From contig NZ_CP042433.1 in the NCBI RefSeq assembly GCF_007970805.1, positions 4,650,001 through 4,714,000 on the forward strand: a DNA stretch of 64,000 nt, read 5' to 3'. Both the position numbers and the translations under genes were made by a program. Position 1 is the first letter of the stretch. Every line of letters starts with the position of its first letter. Below are positions 45,414 through 54,139 of this stretch, piece after piece. The notes beneath the pieces were generated by a model. It ran no database searches, was not told the origin of the DNA, and saw nothing but the letters and a program-made list of their open reading frames with translations. Source of the DNA: Flavisolibacter ginsenosidimutans (GTDB lineage: Bacteria; Bacteroidota; Bacteroidia; Chitinophagales; Chitinophagaceae).

Positions 45414-45518
45414 GATGGCTCTTATTTATATGGCGCACAACAGTTATTATGCGCGTCTTTTCCGTAGCGCATTTCTGCCACCAATTTCATCAACTATTTC
45501 CAAAGGAACAAGTTGCAG

Positions 45519-45669
45519 CCGCGTTTTCGTGTTATTCAATTAGCACGGAGCGCCTAACTCTGCAAAACCAATAACACGAAAACGCGGTGGGCTTTCTGCC
45601 GTTCGGTTGTTCATTTCGCGTGCAAAGATTGCCGAAAAGCGAACCGAACGCACAAGAGTGCGACGCAAC
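45519..45669. repeat. composite palindromic repeat, half-copy of the MITE-like element
   Basis: Perfect 18-bp inverted repeat CCGCGTTTTCGTGTTATT (45519-45536) / complement (45570-45587), a second stem CGTTCGGTT (45600-45608) / AACCGAACG (45642-45650), and CACAAGAGTGCGACGCAAC (45651-45669), 17 of 19 identical to the end of the element at 41656-41674. The gap 45414-45799 contains no gene; the purA promoter follows. Confidence 0.55.
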
Positions 45670-45773
45670 AAAAGCCCAATAAATATTCTGGCTTCTGGTT
45701 CATAAAAAAATATCCCGGTTGAAAGAAGAAAAAGTTTTTTCCGTCCAAATCTTCCCTTTAAATCGTCCCGGGG

Positions 45774-45781
45774 TATCTTCG
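45774..45781 (+). promoter_or_regulatory. -7 box of purA
   Basis: TATCTTCG, the same octamer as in the guaA promoter, 18 bases before the ATG; TTC rather than TTG stands 19 bases upstream. Confidence 0.4.
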
Positions 45782-45799
45782 CCCCGCTAAAAAATACTT

Positions 45800-47062
45800 A
45801 TGGTTGATGTAATTCTTGGACTGCAATGGGGCGACGAAGGCAAAGGAAAAATCGTGGACTACTTTGCTTCGCAATACGACGTGATTGCCCGCTTTCAGGG
45901 CGGTCCAAACGCCGGGCATACTTTGTATGTGGGCGATAAAAAAATTGTGCTGCACCAAATCCCTTCCGGTGTTTTTCACGAGCAAACGGTTAATTTAATC
46001 GGCAACGGCGTGGTGCTTGACCCGGTAACGCTGCGCAAAGAAGCCGACAAGGTTGCCGCCTTTGGCATTGACCTCAAGAAAAATCTTTTCATCTCCGAAC
46101 GAACGCACCTCATTCTTCCCACACACCGAGCTTTGGACAAAGCCGCGGAACTTTCAAAGGGAGAAAGCAAAATTGGTTCAACATTAAAAGGCATCGGACC
46201 GGCTTACATGGACAAGACGGGCCGCAACGGTTTGCGTGTGGGCGATTTGCTGCACAAAAGCTTTACCACGCAATACATTAAGCTTCGGTTGAAGCACCAA
46301 AAATTGCTCGACAATTACAACTTCACCGAAGAGATTTCGGAATGGGAAGAAGAGTTTTTTGAAGCCATTGAGTTTTTGAAATCGCTTAACATTGTCAACG
46401 GCGAATACTTCATCAACGATAAAATTTCTGCGGGCAAAAAGGTATTGGCCGAAGGAGCACAGGGCAGCATGTTGGACATTGATTTCGGCACTTTCCCTTT
46501 TGTAACGTCAAGCAACACAATCTCCGCCGGTGTGTGCAACGGACTGGGCGTGGCACCGCAAAAAATCAAGGAAGTCATCGGCGTAAGCAAGGCTTATTGC
46601 ACCCGCGTGGGCGGCGGTCCATTTCCTACGGAACTCGAAGATGAAACAGGAGAGAAGTTGCGCAAAGTAGGAAACGAATTTGGCGCTACCACAGGTCGTC
46701 CGCGCCGCTGCGGCTGGATGGATTTGGTGGCCCTCAAATATGCGTGCATGTTGAACGGCGTGACGCAAATTGTAATGACGAAAGCAGATGTGCTGGATGC
46801 CTTTGAGGAATTAAACGTATGCACGGCGTACGAAATAGCCGGAAGAGAAACAAAGGAGATTCCGTTTCAAATGACACATGCGGCCATTGCGCCAAAATAC
46901 CAATCTTTCAAAGGCTGGAACTGTGATTCGTCTTCAATTAAAAACGCAGCCAATCTGCCCGCCGAGATGAAAGCCTATATTCAATTTATTAACGGGGCAT
47001 TGGGTGCAGAAGTAAAATATATTTCGAACGGCCCGGGCCGCGACCAACTAATCAAAATCTGA
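45800..47062 (+). CDS. purA: adenylosuccinate synthase
   Basis: GTP-dependent condensation of IMP and aspartate in AMP synthesis; 420 residues, normal length. N-terminal GLQWGDEGKGKIVDYF P-loop with catalytic Asp13/His41 region (GPNAGHTL), LAEGAQGSMLDIDFGTFPFVTSSN, ARVGGGPFPTEL-like (CTRVGGGPFPTEL), GATTGRPRRCGW and the NGPGRDQLI end. First of a same-strand run with the acidic protein and pabB. Confidence 0.97.
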   Translation: MVDVILGLQWGDEGKGKIVDYFASQYDVIARFQGGPNAGHTLYVGDKKIVLHQIPSGVFHEQTVNLIGNGVVLDPVTLRKEADKVAAFGIDLKKNLFISERTHLILPTHRALDKAAELSKGESKIGSTLKGIGPAYMDKTGRNGLRVGDLLHKSFTTQYIKLRLKHQKLLDNYNFTEEISEWEEEFFEAIEFLKSLNIVNGEYFINDKISAGKKVLAEGAQGSMLDIDFGTFPFVTSSNTISAGVCNGLGVAPQKIKEVIGVSKAYCTRVGGGPFPTELEDETGEKLRKVGNEFGATTGRPRRCGWMDLVALKYACMLNGVTQIVMTKADVLDAFEELNVCTAYEIAGRETKEIPFQMTHAAIAPKYQSFKGWNCDSSSIKNAANLPAEMKAYIQFINGALGAEVKYISNGPGRDQLIKI

Positions 47063-47137
47063 GCAGAAAAAAAAGGTGCGAAAATTTGGCGGATTGACGT
47101 CCTTAAATAAATTTTACACCGACAATTGCAAACAGTT

Positions 47138-47536
47138 ATGGCAGCAGAAATTTTAGTAGAGGAAGTTTCCTCGGGCACAACTTTACTTGACACATTGTTG
47201 GCGCAGGCCAAAGGCCGCTCCGCAAAGACAAAGAAGGACGATGATAATGATTTGGACGATGAAGACGTAGCACCAAAGAAAGCGGCAAAAGGTAAAGCTG
47301 CAGCCGAGGATGATGACGATGCCGACGACGATGATGACGCGGGTGCAGAAGAAGAAGACGACGACGATTGGGATCCGGACTTTGACGAGTTTGACGTTCC
47401 CAAATCCAAAAAAGGAAAAGGCAAAGAAGAAGAGGAAGAAGAAGATTTCAAGCCGGAAGAAGAGGAAGACTTCAGCGACATGGAGCTTTACAATGACAGC
47501 GCCGGCGGCGGCTTTGACGATGACGACGATTATTAA
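47138..47536 (+). CDS. highly acidic low-complexity protein
   Basis: 132 residues. A conserved-looking N-terminus (MAAEILVEEVSSGTTLLDTL) is followed by Lys-rich blocks (KKAAKGKAAA, KSKKGKGK) alternating with Asp/Glu runs, ending GGGFDDDDDY. It should be fully disordered and strongly negative. Eukaryote-like acidic tails occur in chaperones and RNA-polymerase delta; no such function is proven here. It lies between purA and pabB with five bases to the next ATG, so probably cotranscribed. Confidence 0.7.
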   Translation: MAAEILVEEVSSGTTLLDTLLAQAKGRSAKTKKDDDNDLDDEDVAPKKAAKGKAAAEDDDDADDDDDAGAEEEDDDDWDPDFDEFDVPKSKKGKGKEEEEEEDFKPEEEEDFSDMELYNDSAGGGFDDDDDY

Positions 47537-47541
47537 ATTTG

Positions 47542-48822
47542 ATGGATACAACGCTGAACCAATGCAGTTATAAACTGACTGACGTGCCGGCGTTCAAGAA
47601 AAAAGTGCTGAACTGGTTAAAACCGTTCGGCATTTTTTGTTATCTGGACAACCAGGAATACAACAATGCACCGCACCGGCTTGAATGCCTCGTAGCCGCC
47701 GGCGTCAGCGATTCCGCAGAAGGCATTGACATTAAAGATGCGGACGATTTCTTCAGCAAAAAACGCTGGCTTTTCGGCCATCTTGCTTATGAACTTAGGA
47801 GAAGTCTTTATCCGCTCACTTCGCATAAAGAAGACAAGATTGGGTTTCCGCTTTTTTATTTTTTTGAGCCGCAAATTGTGTTGGAAATAAAGCAGGAACA
47901 TCTCTTCGTTCATGCCTCTAATCCCGCAAAAATTTTTGCCGACATCATCCATTGCCCGTCCATAACGGAAGGGGAAAATTTTGCTTTGCCAATTGCGCCC
48001 AAGGGCCTTTTAAGTAAAGAAGATTACATTGAAAAAATCCGGTCGTTACAAGAGCATATTCTTCGGGGCGATTGTTATGAAATCAATTTTTGCCAGGCGT
48101 TTTTTGATTACGAAGCCTCGATTGATCCTTTCACTGTGTTTCAAAAACTGATGGGAGTTTCGCCCAATCCTTTCTCGGCTTTCTATCGGCTGCACGATAA
48201 ATATTTGCTTTGCGCCAGTCCCGAACGTTTTTTAATGAAGCAGAAAAACCACTTGGTTTCTCAGCCCATCAAAGGCACAATAAAAAGAGAGTTGATTTCG
48301 GTTGAAAAAGACGAAGAACTAAAAAAAAAGTTGCGCGAAAGTCCAAAGGAGCAAGCCGAAAACGTAATGGTTGTTGACCTGGTGCGCAACGATCTTACAC
48401 GTATTTGCAAAGAAAGCTCGGTTGCGGTTGACGAGTTGTTCGGCACTTACACTTTTCCTCAAGTTCACCAAATGATTTCCACGGTTAGCGGAGAATTGAA
48501 GAATGGTAGTTCGTTCACAAAAATTGTTGAAGCCATGTTTCCCATGGGCTCCATGACCGGTGCACCCAAGCACCGGGTGATGCAACTGATTGATGAATAC
48601 GAGCCGTCGGCAAGAGGAATTTTTTCAGGTGCTGTCGGTTACATTAATCCGGACGGCGATTTTGATTTGGCCGTCGTCATCCGAAGTCTTATGTACAATC
48701 AAACAAAAAAGATTCTTTCTTACCAGGTTGGCTCGGGCATCACATTTTACAGTGATGCGCAGAAAGAGTGGGAAGAGTGCATGTTAAAAGCCGAAGCCAT
48801 TCAACGGGTTTTAGAGATGTGA
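47542..48822 (+). CDS. pabB: aminodeoxychorismate synthase component I
   Basis: Chorismate-binding enzyme, 426 residues, making aminodeoxychorismate for folate. The signature PIKGT (Lys244) instead of the PIAGT of anthranilate synthase supports PabB. Further motifs: GDCYEINFCQ, SPERFL, DLVRNDLTRI, FPMGSMTGAPK and GAVGYINPDGDFDLAVVIRS. ATG 47542 follows the acidic protein. No glutaminase partner is visible here. Confidence 0.92.
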   Translation: MDTTLNQCSYKLTDVPAFKKKVLNWLKPFGIFCYLDNQEYNNAPHRLECLVAAGVSDSAEGIDIKDADDFFSKKRWLFGHLAYELRRSLYPLTSHKEDKIGFPLFYFFEPQIVLEIKQEHLFVHASNPAKIFADIIHCPSITEGENFALPIAPKGLLSKEDYIEKIRSLQEHILRGDCYEINFCQAFFDYEASIDPFTVFQKLMGVSPNPFSAFYRLHDKYLLCASPERFLMKQKNHLVSQPIKGTIKRELISVEKDEELKKKLRESPKEQAENVMVVDLVRNDLTRICKESSVAVDELFGTYTFPQVHQMISTVSGELKNGSSFTKIVEAMFPMGSMTGAPKHRVMQLIDEYEPSARGIFSGAVGYINPDGDFDLAVVIRSLMYNQTKKILSYQVGSGITFYSDAQKEWEECMLKAEAIQRVLEM

Positions 48823-48896
48823 AATGACAGACGTGACACCGTAAGGCCTCTTACGCTAAAGTGTACTTCGGCCTCACGTTTAACTTCTCACGCAAA

Positions 48897-48925
48897 TAAA
48901 AAGTGCCGGCTTTGCAGCCAGCACT
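48897..48925 (-). terminator. terminator of the lytic transglycosylase gene
   Basis: Minus strand: AGTGCTGGCT-GCAA-AGCCGGCACT followed by TTTTTATTTG, between convergent pabB and mltD. Confidence 0.75.
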
Positions 48926-48946
48926 CAACCTTAAGTGGAAATATTT

Positions 48947-49951
48947 TTAGTTCTTTACCATACCCAATAAAATGCTGACGGATTCTTGAAGAATGGGCAC
49001 TTTATTCAAAGTAAACAATTCCATTTTATCATTCGGCAAGCGCAACTCATAAGTGCCTTTTAACGAAAGCTGTTTGTCGAAATTCGGGTTCAGTCTGGCA
49101 AATTCAGGCAGACTCATTTTAATGTTGTCGGCAATGGCTTTTGAATGATATTTACCGCTGATGTTTTGCACGGCTATTGAGCCGTCAACAACCGTAGGCG
49201 ATAGATTCAAATCGTCGGTTTCCGCCTTTGTTAACGTCGTCAGCCCACCTTCGCCTTCCATGATGTAGTGCGTGGCAATAAACTTCTTTACATGGTTGCG
49301 GCTCTCGGCCGGAAGATATTGCTGCAAGTCCCAAAAGTTGCGGCTGCCACTGCGTTTAATGGCTGTGTTCACCTTGCCCGGACCGCCGTTGTAAGCAGCA
49401 ATCACCAACAACCAATCGTTGTACAATTCATACAAATAAGCCAGGTAGCGTGCAGCGGCGTATGTGCTCTTAAAATAGTCGCGACGCTCGTCCACACGGC
49501 CGTTTACCCGCAGGCCAAGGTCACGGGCTGTTTCGGGCATCAGTTGCCAGGGACCGCCGGCACCCTTTACCGAAGTGGCACCGGGTTTTAACTCCGATTC
49601 AATCACCGCCAGGTACTTCAATTCGGTTGGCAGGTTTCTTTTCTCCAATGCCGACTCAATAATGGTGAAATAGCGTTTGCCGGTGATTTTTAAACGGGCT
49701 AAATTTTCACCTTCCTCTTCCATGTAATCCTGTACAAACGAAACGGCTCTGGGATTGAGTTTGGCGAACTGAAAATCGCTTTCGGTGCCTTGTTCAAAGA
49801 GATCTTTAAAACCAAGTTTGGGATCTGTTTTCAGGAGTTCAACGTCGGTGGTATCGCTTTGGTTGCTCGTTCCGCGAAGCGGAGTGGCGGCTGCGTAATC
49901 CCTCAATAAAAAACTGACGAGAATGGTAGCCAACAACAGGAGTTTGTTCAT
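48947..49951 (-). CDS. mltD: membrane-bound lytic murein transglycosylase D-like
   Basis: Cleaves peptidoglycan glycan strands; exported, 334 residues. Signal peptide (LLLATILVSFLLRDYAAA). SLT domain about 95-230 with catalytic Glu in AVIESELKPGATS, GPWQLMPETARDLGL and AAYNGGPGKVN; the C-terminal part has a LysM-like segment (YHSKAIADNIKMSLPEFARLN). The start ATG 49951 gives the signal peptide. It lies behind gatA on the same strand. Confidence 0.9.
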   Translation of the reverse strand: MNKLLLLATILVSFLLRDYAAATPLRGTSNQSDTTDVELLKTDPKLGFKDLFEQGTESDFQFAKLNPRAVSFVQDYMEEEGENLARLKITGKRYFTIIESALEKRNLPTELKYLAVIESELKPGATSVKGAGGPWQLMPETARDLGLRVNGRVDERRDYFKSTYAAARYLAYLYELYNDWLLVIAAYNGGPGKVNTAIKRSGSRNFWDLQQYLPAESRNHVKKFIATHYIMEGEGGLTTLTKAETDDLNLSPTVVDGSIAVQNISGKYHSKAIADNIKMSLPEFARLNPNFDKQLSLKGTYELRLPNDKMELFTLNKVPILQESVSILLGMVKN

Positions 49952-49993
49952 CACAATCTTTTTAGGATGGTTAGCCAAAAACACACGGGAAAC

Positions 49994-51418
49994 TTACTCT
50001 CTCTCTGATTGTTGCATCAGTTGATGCGAAAAGCGGTGCAAACATACCTCATTTTGGGGAGAGGAGAGCACTTGAAGTCCAAAAGGAAGGTTAGAGGAAT
50101 GTTTAAAAAGCGGTAAACTAACAGCGGGCACACCCGTAAGATTTGCAAAAACGGTAAAAACGTCGCCCATGTACATGGCTACTTTATCCTCATTTTTTTC
50201 GCCCAGTTTATAGGCAACAGATGGAGCATTTGGCGCCAGAATAAAATCAAAATCGTTGAAAATGAGAGATGTTTGTTGCTGCAAAAGCCTGCGGACCTGT
50301 TGGGCTTTGGTAAAATAAGCATCGTAATAGCCGGCACTTAAAACAAAGGCGCCAAGCATGATGCGGCGTTTTACTTCGCTGCCAAAACCAATTTTACGGG
50401 CTTGTTGATAAAATGCTGCAAGATTTTGAACAGCCCCGTCCTGCTTTGGGCCGTACCGAACGCCGTCGTAACGCGAAAGGTTACTGGACGCTTCGGCAGT
50501 GGTAAGAATATAATAGGTGGGAACAATGTAGTCGGTCAATGCGAAAGTCACCGCCTCAATTGTATGGCCTTCTTCTTTTAGCTTTTGCAATCTCTGCTGA
50601 ATGGCTTCGGAAATTTCCGGGTCAATGGAAGGGTGGTTTACCCATTCGGGGAAATAAGCAATGCGGTATTTTTTGCTTTCGCTTTGCACGGATGACCAAT
50701 CCGGTGTTTGTGTAAGAGCCGTGCTGTCAAAATCATCCGGTCCTGCAATGACTTCTAAAATGATTGAAGCGTCACGGGCAGTATTCGCTAAAACACCAAT
50801 TACATCAAAGGAAGAAGCATAAGCAATCAGGCCGTGACGTGACACGCTTCCGTAAGAAGGCTTTATTCCAACGACACCACAAAAATCTGCCGGCAGACGA
50901 ACGGAACCGCCGGTATCGCTACCTAACGAAACCATGCAAAGACCGGCTTTTACAGCGGCCGCGCTTCCTCCGGAAGATCCACCGGGAACGTGTGCCGCGT
51001 TGTTCGGATTGATGACCGGCCCGTAAAACGAATTCTCGTTGGTAGAACCCATGCCAAATTCATCGCAATTCTGGCGGCCAATGATAATGGCGCCTTCCTG
51101 CAATAACCTTTCAACGGCGGTAGACGAATAAAGCGAGGTGAAATTTTGAAGAATGCCCGATGCGGCGGAAAGTTTGTGGCCTTTGTAGCAGATGTTGTCT
51201 TTTAAACCAATAACCACACCGTGAAGCCTGCCTTTTTTTTCTGCACCATCTAAAGATTCGGCGCGGGCCAATGCCTCGTCGGCAAAGACCTCTACAAAAG
51301 CATTTAAAGAAGATTGTTCCTGTATGCGGGAAAGAAAGTGTCGTACCGCCTGTGTGCAAGTGGTACGACCGCTGTATAAATCTGCGTGATAATGTTCAAT
51401 GGAAGAAAACGAAAACAA
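49994..51418 (-). CDS. gatA: Asp-tRNA(Asn)/Glu-tRNA(Gln) amidotransferase subunit A
   Basis: Amidase-signature glutaminase of the GatCAB complex, 474 residues, which makes Gln-tRNA or Asn-tRNA from mischarged tRNA. Triad: Lys in GLKDNICYKG, Ser in GGSSGGSAAAV, and nucleophile Ser in GSDTGGSVRLPADFCG. Start is TTG at 51418, since an in-frame TAA stands two codons upstream and no ATG is available; TAAGG precedes it. tatA is 29 bases upstream on the same strand. Confidence 0.95.
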   Translation of the reverse strand: MFSFSSIEHYHADLYSGRTTCTQAVRHFLSRIQEQSSLNAFVEVFADEALARAESLDGAEKKGRLHGVVIGLKDNICYKGHKLSAASGILQNFTSLYSSTAVERLLQEGAIIIGRQNCDEFGMGSTNENSFYGPVINPNNAAHVPGGSSGGSAAAVKAGLCMVSLGSDTGGSVRLPADFCGVVGIKPSYGSVSRHGLIAYASSFDVIGVLANTARDASIILEVIAGPDDFDSTALTQTPDWSSVQSESKKYRIAYFPEWVNHPSIDPEISEAIQQRLQKLKEEGHTIEAVTFALTDYIVPTYYILTTAEASSNLSRYDGVRYGPKQDGAVQNLAAFYQQARKIGFGSEVKRRIMLGAFVLSAGYYDAYFTKAQQVRRLLQQQTSLIFNDFDFILAPNAPSVAYKLGEKNEDKVAMYMGDVFTVFANLTGVPAVSLPLFKHSSNLPFGLQVLSSPQNEVCLHRFSHQLMQQSERE

Positions 51419-51447
51419 ACCTTAACGAAAATGGCGAAAGATGAAGA

Positions 51448-51681
51448 TTAAGGTTGTGTTTGCGAAGGCGTGCTTGTAGTGTTCGAAGTCGTCGTTGTGC
51501 TGGAAGAACGGGTATCGTTTACGCCGCTTTCAATTTCTTTGCGCACGTTGTCTTTCGCATCGTTAAACTCACGAACGCCACGGCCCAGGCCACGCATCAG
51601 TTCGGGAATTTTTTTACCACCAAACAGCAGCAGCACAATGATGAGGATGATCAGAATTTCATTAAAACCTAAAGGTCCCAT
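51448..51681 (-). CDS. tatA: Sec-independent translocase TatA
   Basis: Pore-forming twin-arginine translocase subunit, 77 residues: N-terminal membrane helix (GFNEILIILIIVLLLFGGKKIPELMR), amphipathic helix (GLGRGVREFNDAKDNVRKEIE) and a Ser/Thr-rich tail. tatC is not in the window. Confidence 0.92.
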   Translation of the reverse strand: MGPLGFNEILIILIIVLLLFGGKKIPELMRGLGRGVREFNDAKDNVRKEIESGVNDTRSSSTTTTSNTTSTPSQTQP

Positions 51682-51759
51682 AAAATGGATTTAAAAAATG
51701 AAAGAATAGTGTTCAAAGGTATTTCAAAAAAAGGCGGTTGTCCGTTATTTTTTTGCAAT

Positions 51760-51790
51760 AAAAAAGCGGAAGTCTGACCTCCGCTTTTTT
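51760..51790 (-). terminator. terminator of rplS
   Basis: AAAAAAGCGGA / TCCGCTTTTTT with nine-base loop, 16 bases after the rplS stop. Confidence 0.8.
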
Positions 51791-51806
51791 ATAAAGTTTA
51801 AAAAGA

Positions 51807-52181
51807 TTACGCTGTTGCTTTTGCGGCAACGGCTCTTTTCTTTTCCTGGATGCGTGCCGATTTGCCACTGCGTTCGCGCTGATAGTAAAGCTTGGCACGG
51901 CGTACGCGGCCGGCTTTGTTTACCACAACGGAGTCAATGTTGGGCGAGAAGAAAGGGAACAACCTTTCTACGCCAATACCGTCGGAGATTTTGCGAACGG
52001 TAAATGATGCAGTAGCGCCTTCACCCTGGCATTTGATCACATCGCCGCGGAATGACTGGATACGTTCTTTGTTTCCTTCAATGATTTTATAGTTGACGGT
52101 AACGTTGTCACCGGCTTTAAACTTGGGTAAGCTTTTCTTGTTGGTCAACTGCTCGTGTACAAAAGCAACAGCGGCGTTCAT
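51807..52181 (-). CDS. rplS: 50S ribosomal protein L19
   Basis: 124 residues. Typical L19: FKAGDNVTVNYKI, ERIQSFRGDVIKCQG, FTVRKISDGIGVERLFPFFSPNIDSV, GRVRRAKLYY. Located at the 30S-50S interface. Monocistronic here, with its own terminator and a -7 box TACATTTG at 52202-52209. Confidence 0.97.
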   Translation of the reverse strand: MNAAVAFVHEQLTNKKSLPKFKAGDNVTVNYKIIEGNKERIQSFRGDVIKCQGEGATASFTVRKISDGIGVERLFPFFSPNIDSVVVNKAGRVRRAKLYYQRERSGKSARIQEKKRAVAAKATA

Positions 52182-52201
52182 AACTCAGAATTTTAGGGAG
52201 G

Positions 52202-52209
52202 CAAATGTA
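52202..52209 (-). promoter_or_regulatory. -7 box of rplS
   Basis: TACATTTG on the minus strand, exact TAnnTTTG, 20 bases before the ATG; no TTG at the expected distance. Confidence 0.4.
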
Positions 52210-52288
52210 GGGGAAAGATTCCGGATTCGGGATTTGCAATTAGAGATTTTTAGCCGGAACCTGGATTTTATGAGATTTTAAGGAATTT

Positions 52289-52425
52289 GTCTGAACCGTG
52301 ATTTGGGTGGATGAAAAGGATTTGCTGGAAATAAAAGAGTCGTTCATCACCGAACGACTCTTGCTTTATAAGATTGTTTTTATTTCCTCCTAATCCTCAA
52401 AACCTCGCCATGTCACGGTTCAGAC
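52289..52425. repeat. inverted GTCTGAACCGTGA repeats around the rny terminator
   Basis: GTCTGAACCGTGA (52289-52301) and its perfect complement (52413-52425), ending one base before the rny stop codon. The arms belong to the same style of repeat as the ATGGGATGAACAGGAT family (ATTTGGGTGGATGAAAAGGATTTGCTGGA follows the left arm). Confidence 0.6.
52335..52362 (-). terminator. terminator of rny
   Basis: AAGAGTCGTTC / GAACGACTCTT, six-base loop, with TTTTATTT on the minus strand; about 65 bases after the stop. Confidence 0.75.
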
Positions 52426-52426
52426 A

Positions 52427-53992
52427 TTACCTTGCCACGTTTACCGCCCGCTTTTCCCGAATCACGGTCACTTTAATCTGCCCCGGATAAGTCATTTCGG
52501 TTTGAATTTTTTGGGCAATATCAAAGGAAAGCTTTTCGCTGTCGCCGTCTGTTACTTTGTCGGCTTCCACAATCACACGCAACTCGCGTCCGGCCTGAAT
52601 GGCGTAGGCTTTTTCAACGCCGTTGTAGGCTTGCGCAAGGTTTTCCAATTCTTTAATGCGTTGCAAATATTGCTGCATGATCTCGCGGCGTGCTCCCGGA
52701 CGTGCACCGCTAATTGAGTCGCAGGACTGGATAATAGGAGAGATGACAAACTGCATTTCCATCTCGTCGTGGTGAGCGCCAATGGCGTTTACAACGGCTG
52801 GTACTTCGCCGTACTTTTCGGCCAGTTTTGCTCCCAGCAAGGCATGACTCAATTCTGTTTCCTCATCCGGCACTTTGCCAATGTCGTGCAACAAGCCGGC
52901 ACGTTTTGCAAGCTTAGGATTCAAGCCCAGTTCAGCGGCCATGATGCCGCAAAGATTCGCTACCTCCCGGCTGTGCATCAGCAGGTTTTGCCCGTACGAT
53001 GAGCGGAAGCGCATCTTGCCCACGAGCCTTATTAATTCTTTATGCAAACCGTGAATGCCCAGTTCAATTACCGTGCGTTCGCCAATTTCCATGATTTGTT
53101 CTTCCAACTGGCGCTTTGTTTTTTCGACCACTTCTTCAATGCGGGCCGGGTGAATGCGGCCGTCGGTTACGAGGCGCTGCAAACTGAGGCGGGCAATCTC
53201 GCGGCGCAACGGATCAAAGCAGGAAAGAATAATGGCTTCGGGAGTGTCGTCCACAATCAAATCCACACCGGTGGCGGCTTCTATGGCGCGAATGTTCCGG
53301 CCTTCGCGACCGATGATCTGACCTTTAATCTCGTCGCTCTCTAAATTAAAAACGGTAATGGCGTTTTCAATGGCTTGCTCGGCGGCTGTGCGCTGAATGG
53401 ATTGGATGATGATTTTGCGGGCCTCCTTGTTGGCCTTCTGCTTGGCCTCGTCAATAATTTCCTGCTGAAGACCGAGGGCTTGTGAATGCGCTTCTTGTTT
53501 TAAACTTTCAACAAGTTGGGCCTTGGCTTCGTCAGCCGTGAGGTTGGCCAATTTTTCCAAGCGGCGGGTGTGTTCTTCCTGGTGCTTTTCCAATTCAGCC
53601 TGCTTCAGGCTAATCACGTCCATCTGGCGGGTAAGATTTTCTTTGATGGCGTTGTTCTCTTTGATCTGCCGCTCTAACTGTTCTGTTTTTTGGTTAAGCC
53701 CTTGTTCTTTTTGCCGAATGCGGTTTTCGCCTTCGCCTACTTTTCGGTTGCGCTCCAGCACTTCTTTTTCGTGCTCCGCTTTCAGTTGCACAAACTTTTC
53801 TTTGGCCGATAATTCTTTTTCCTTTCGAACGGTTTCGGCGCGGAGTTCGGCTTCTTTGATCAGGTTTTGTGCGTGGAGTTCGGCTTCGTCAACTTTCCTT
53901 TTTGTGTCTTTGGCAAAGATGAACTTTCCCGCAACGATGCCCACCGCGAGGGCGACGACGGCAATGATCAGGGTCGCTATACTGAGTTCCAT
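52427..53992 (-). CDS. rny: ribonuclease Y
   Basis: Membrane-anchored endoribonuclease of mRNA decay; 521 residues, standard size. N-terminal helix (ATLIIAVVALAVGIVAG), long coiled coil (about 30-200), KH domain (GRIIGREGRNIRAIEAATGVDL-like segment near 225-290) and HD domain with HSREVANL and AGLLHDIGK. End VIREKRAVNVAR as in relatives. A -7 box TATCTTCG lies at 54060-54067. Confidence 0.96.
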   Translation of the reverse strand: MELSIATLIIAVVALAVGIVAGKFIFAKDTKRKVDEAELHAQNLIKEAELRAETVRKEKELSAKEKFVQLKAEHEKEVLERNRKVGEGENRIRQKEQGLNQKTEQLERQIKENNAIKENLTRQMDVISLKQAELEKHQEEHTRRLEKLANLTADEAKAQLVESLKQEAHSQALGLQQEIIDEAKQKANKEARKIIIQSIQRTAAEQAIENAITVFNLESDEIKGQIIGREGRNIRAIEAATGVDLIVDDTPEAIILSCFDPLRREIARLSLQRLVTDGRIHPARIEEVVEKTKRQLEEQIMEIGERTVIELGIHGLHKELIRLVGKMRFRSSYGQNLLMHSREVANLCGIMAAELGLNPKLAKRAGLLHDIGKVPDEETELSHALLGAKLAEKYGEVPAVVNAIGAHHDEMEMQFVISPIIQSCDSISGARPGARREIMQQYLQRIKELENLAQAYNGVEKAYAIQAGRELRVIVEADKVTDGDSEKLSFDIAQKIQTEMTYPGQIKVTVIREKRAVNVAR

Positions 53993-54059
53993 TAATCAAT
54001 TGTTTTTATTGTTTTGTTTGGGTAGATGATCTTCCCTTCTTTCAAAAAAGGAAAGTGAG

Positions 54060-54067
54060 CGAAGATA
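54060..54067 (-). promoter_or_regulatory. -7 box of rny
   Basis: TATCTTCG on the minus strand, about 65 bases ahead of the rny ATG, implying a leader of about 60 bases. Confidence 0.35.
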
Positions 54068-54139
54068 GAGAAAGCAGGCCGATTTCGGACAGGCCAGCAG
54101 AGGCCGGCTTGCTGGAAAGTAAATTGCAAAAGAACTCGC

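Noticed and set aside
46981..47481. Serine-rich 166-codon minus-strand frame opposite the acidic protein
   Set aside because: Low-complexity complement of the Asp/Glu codons; the plus-strand frame has the gene-like spacing to pabB.
53523..54029. 168-codon plus-strand frame opposite ribonuclease Y
   Set aside because: Ser/Phe/Arg-rich complement of the Lys/Glu-rich coiled coil, a common antisense artefact.
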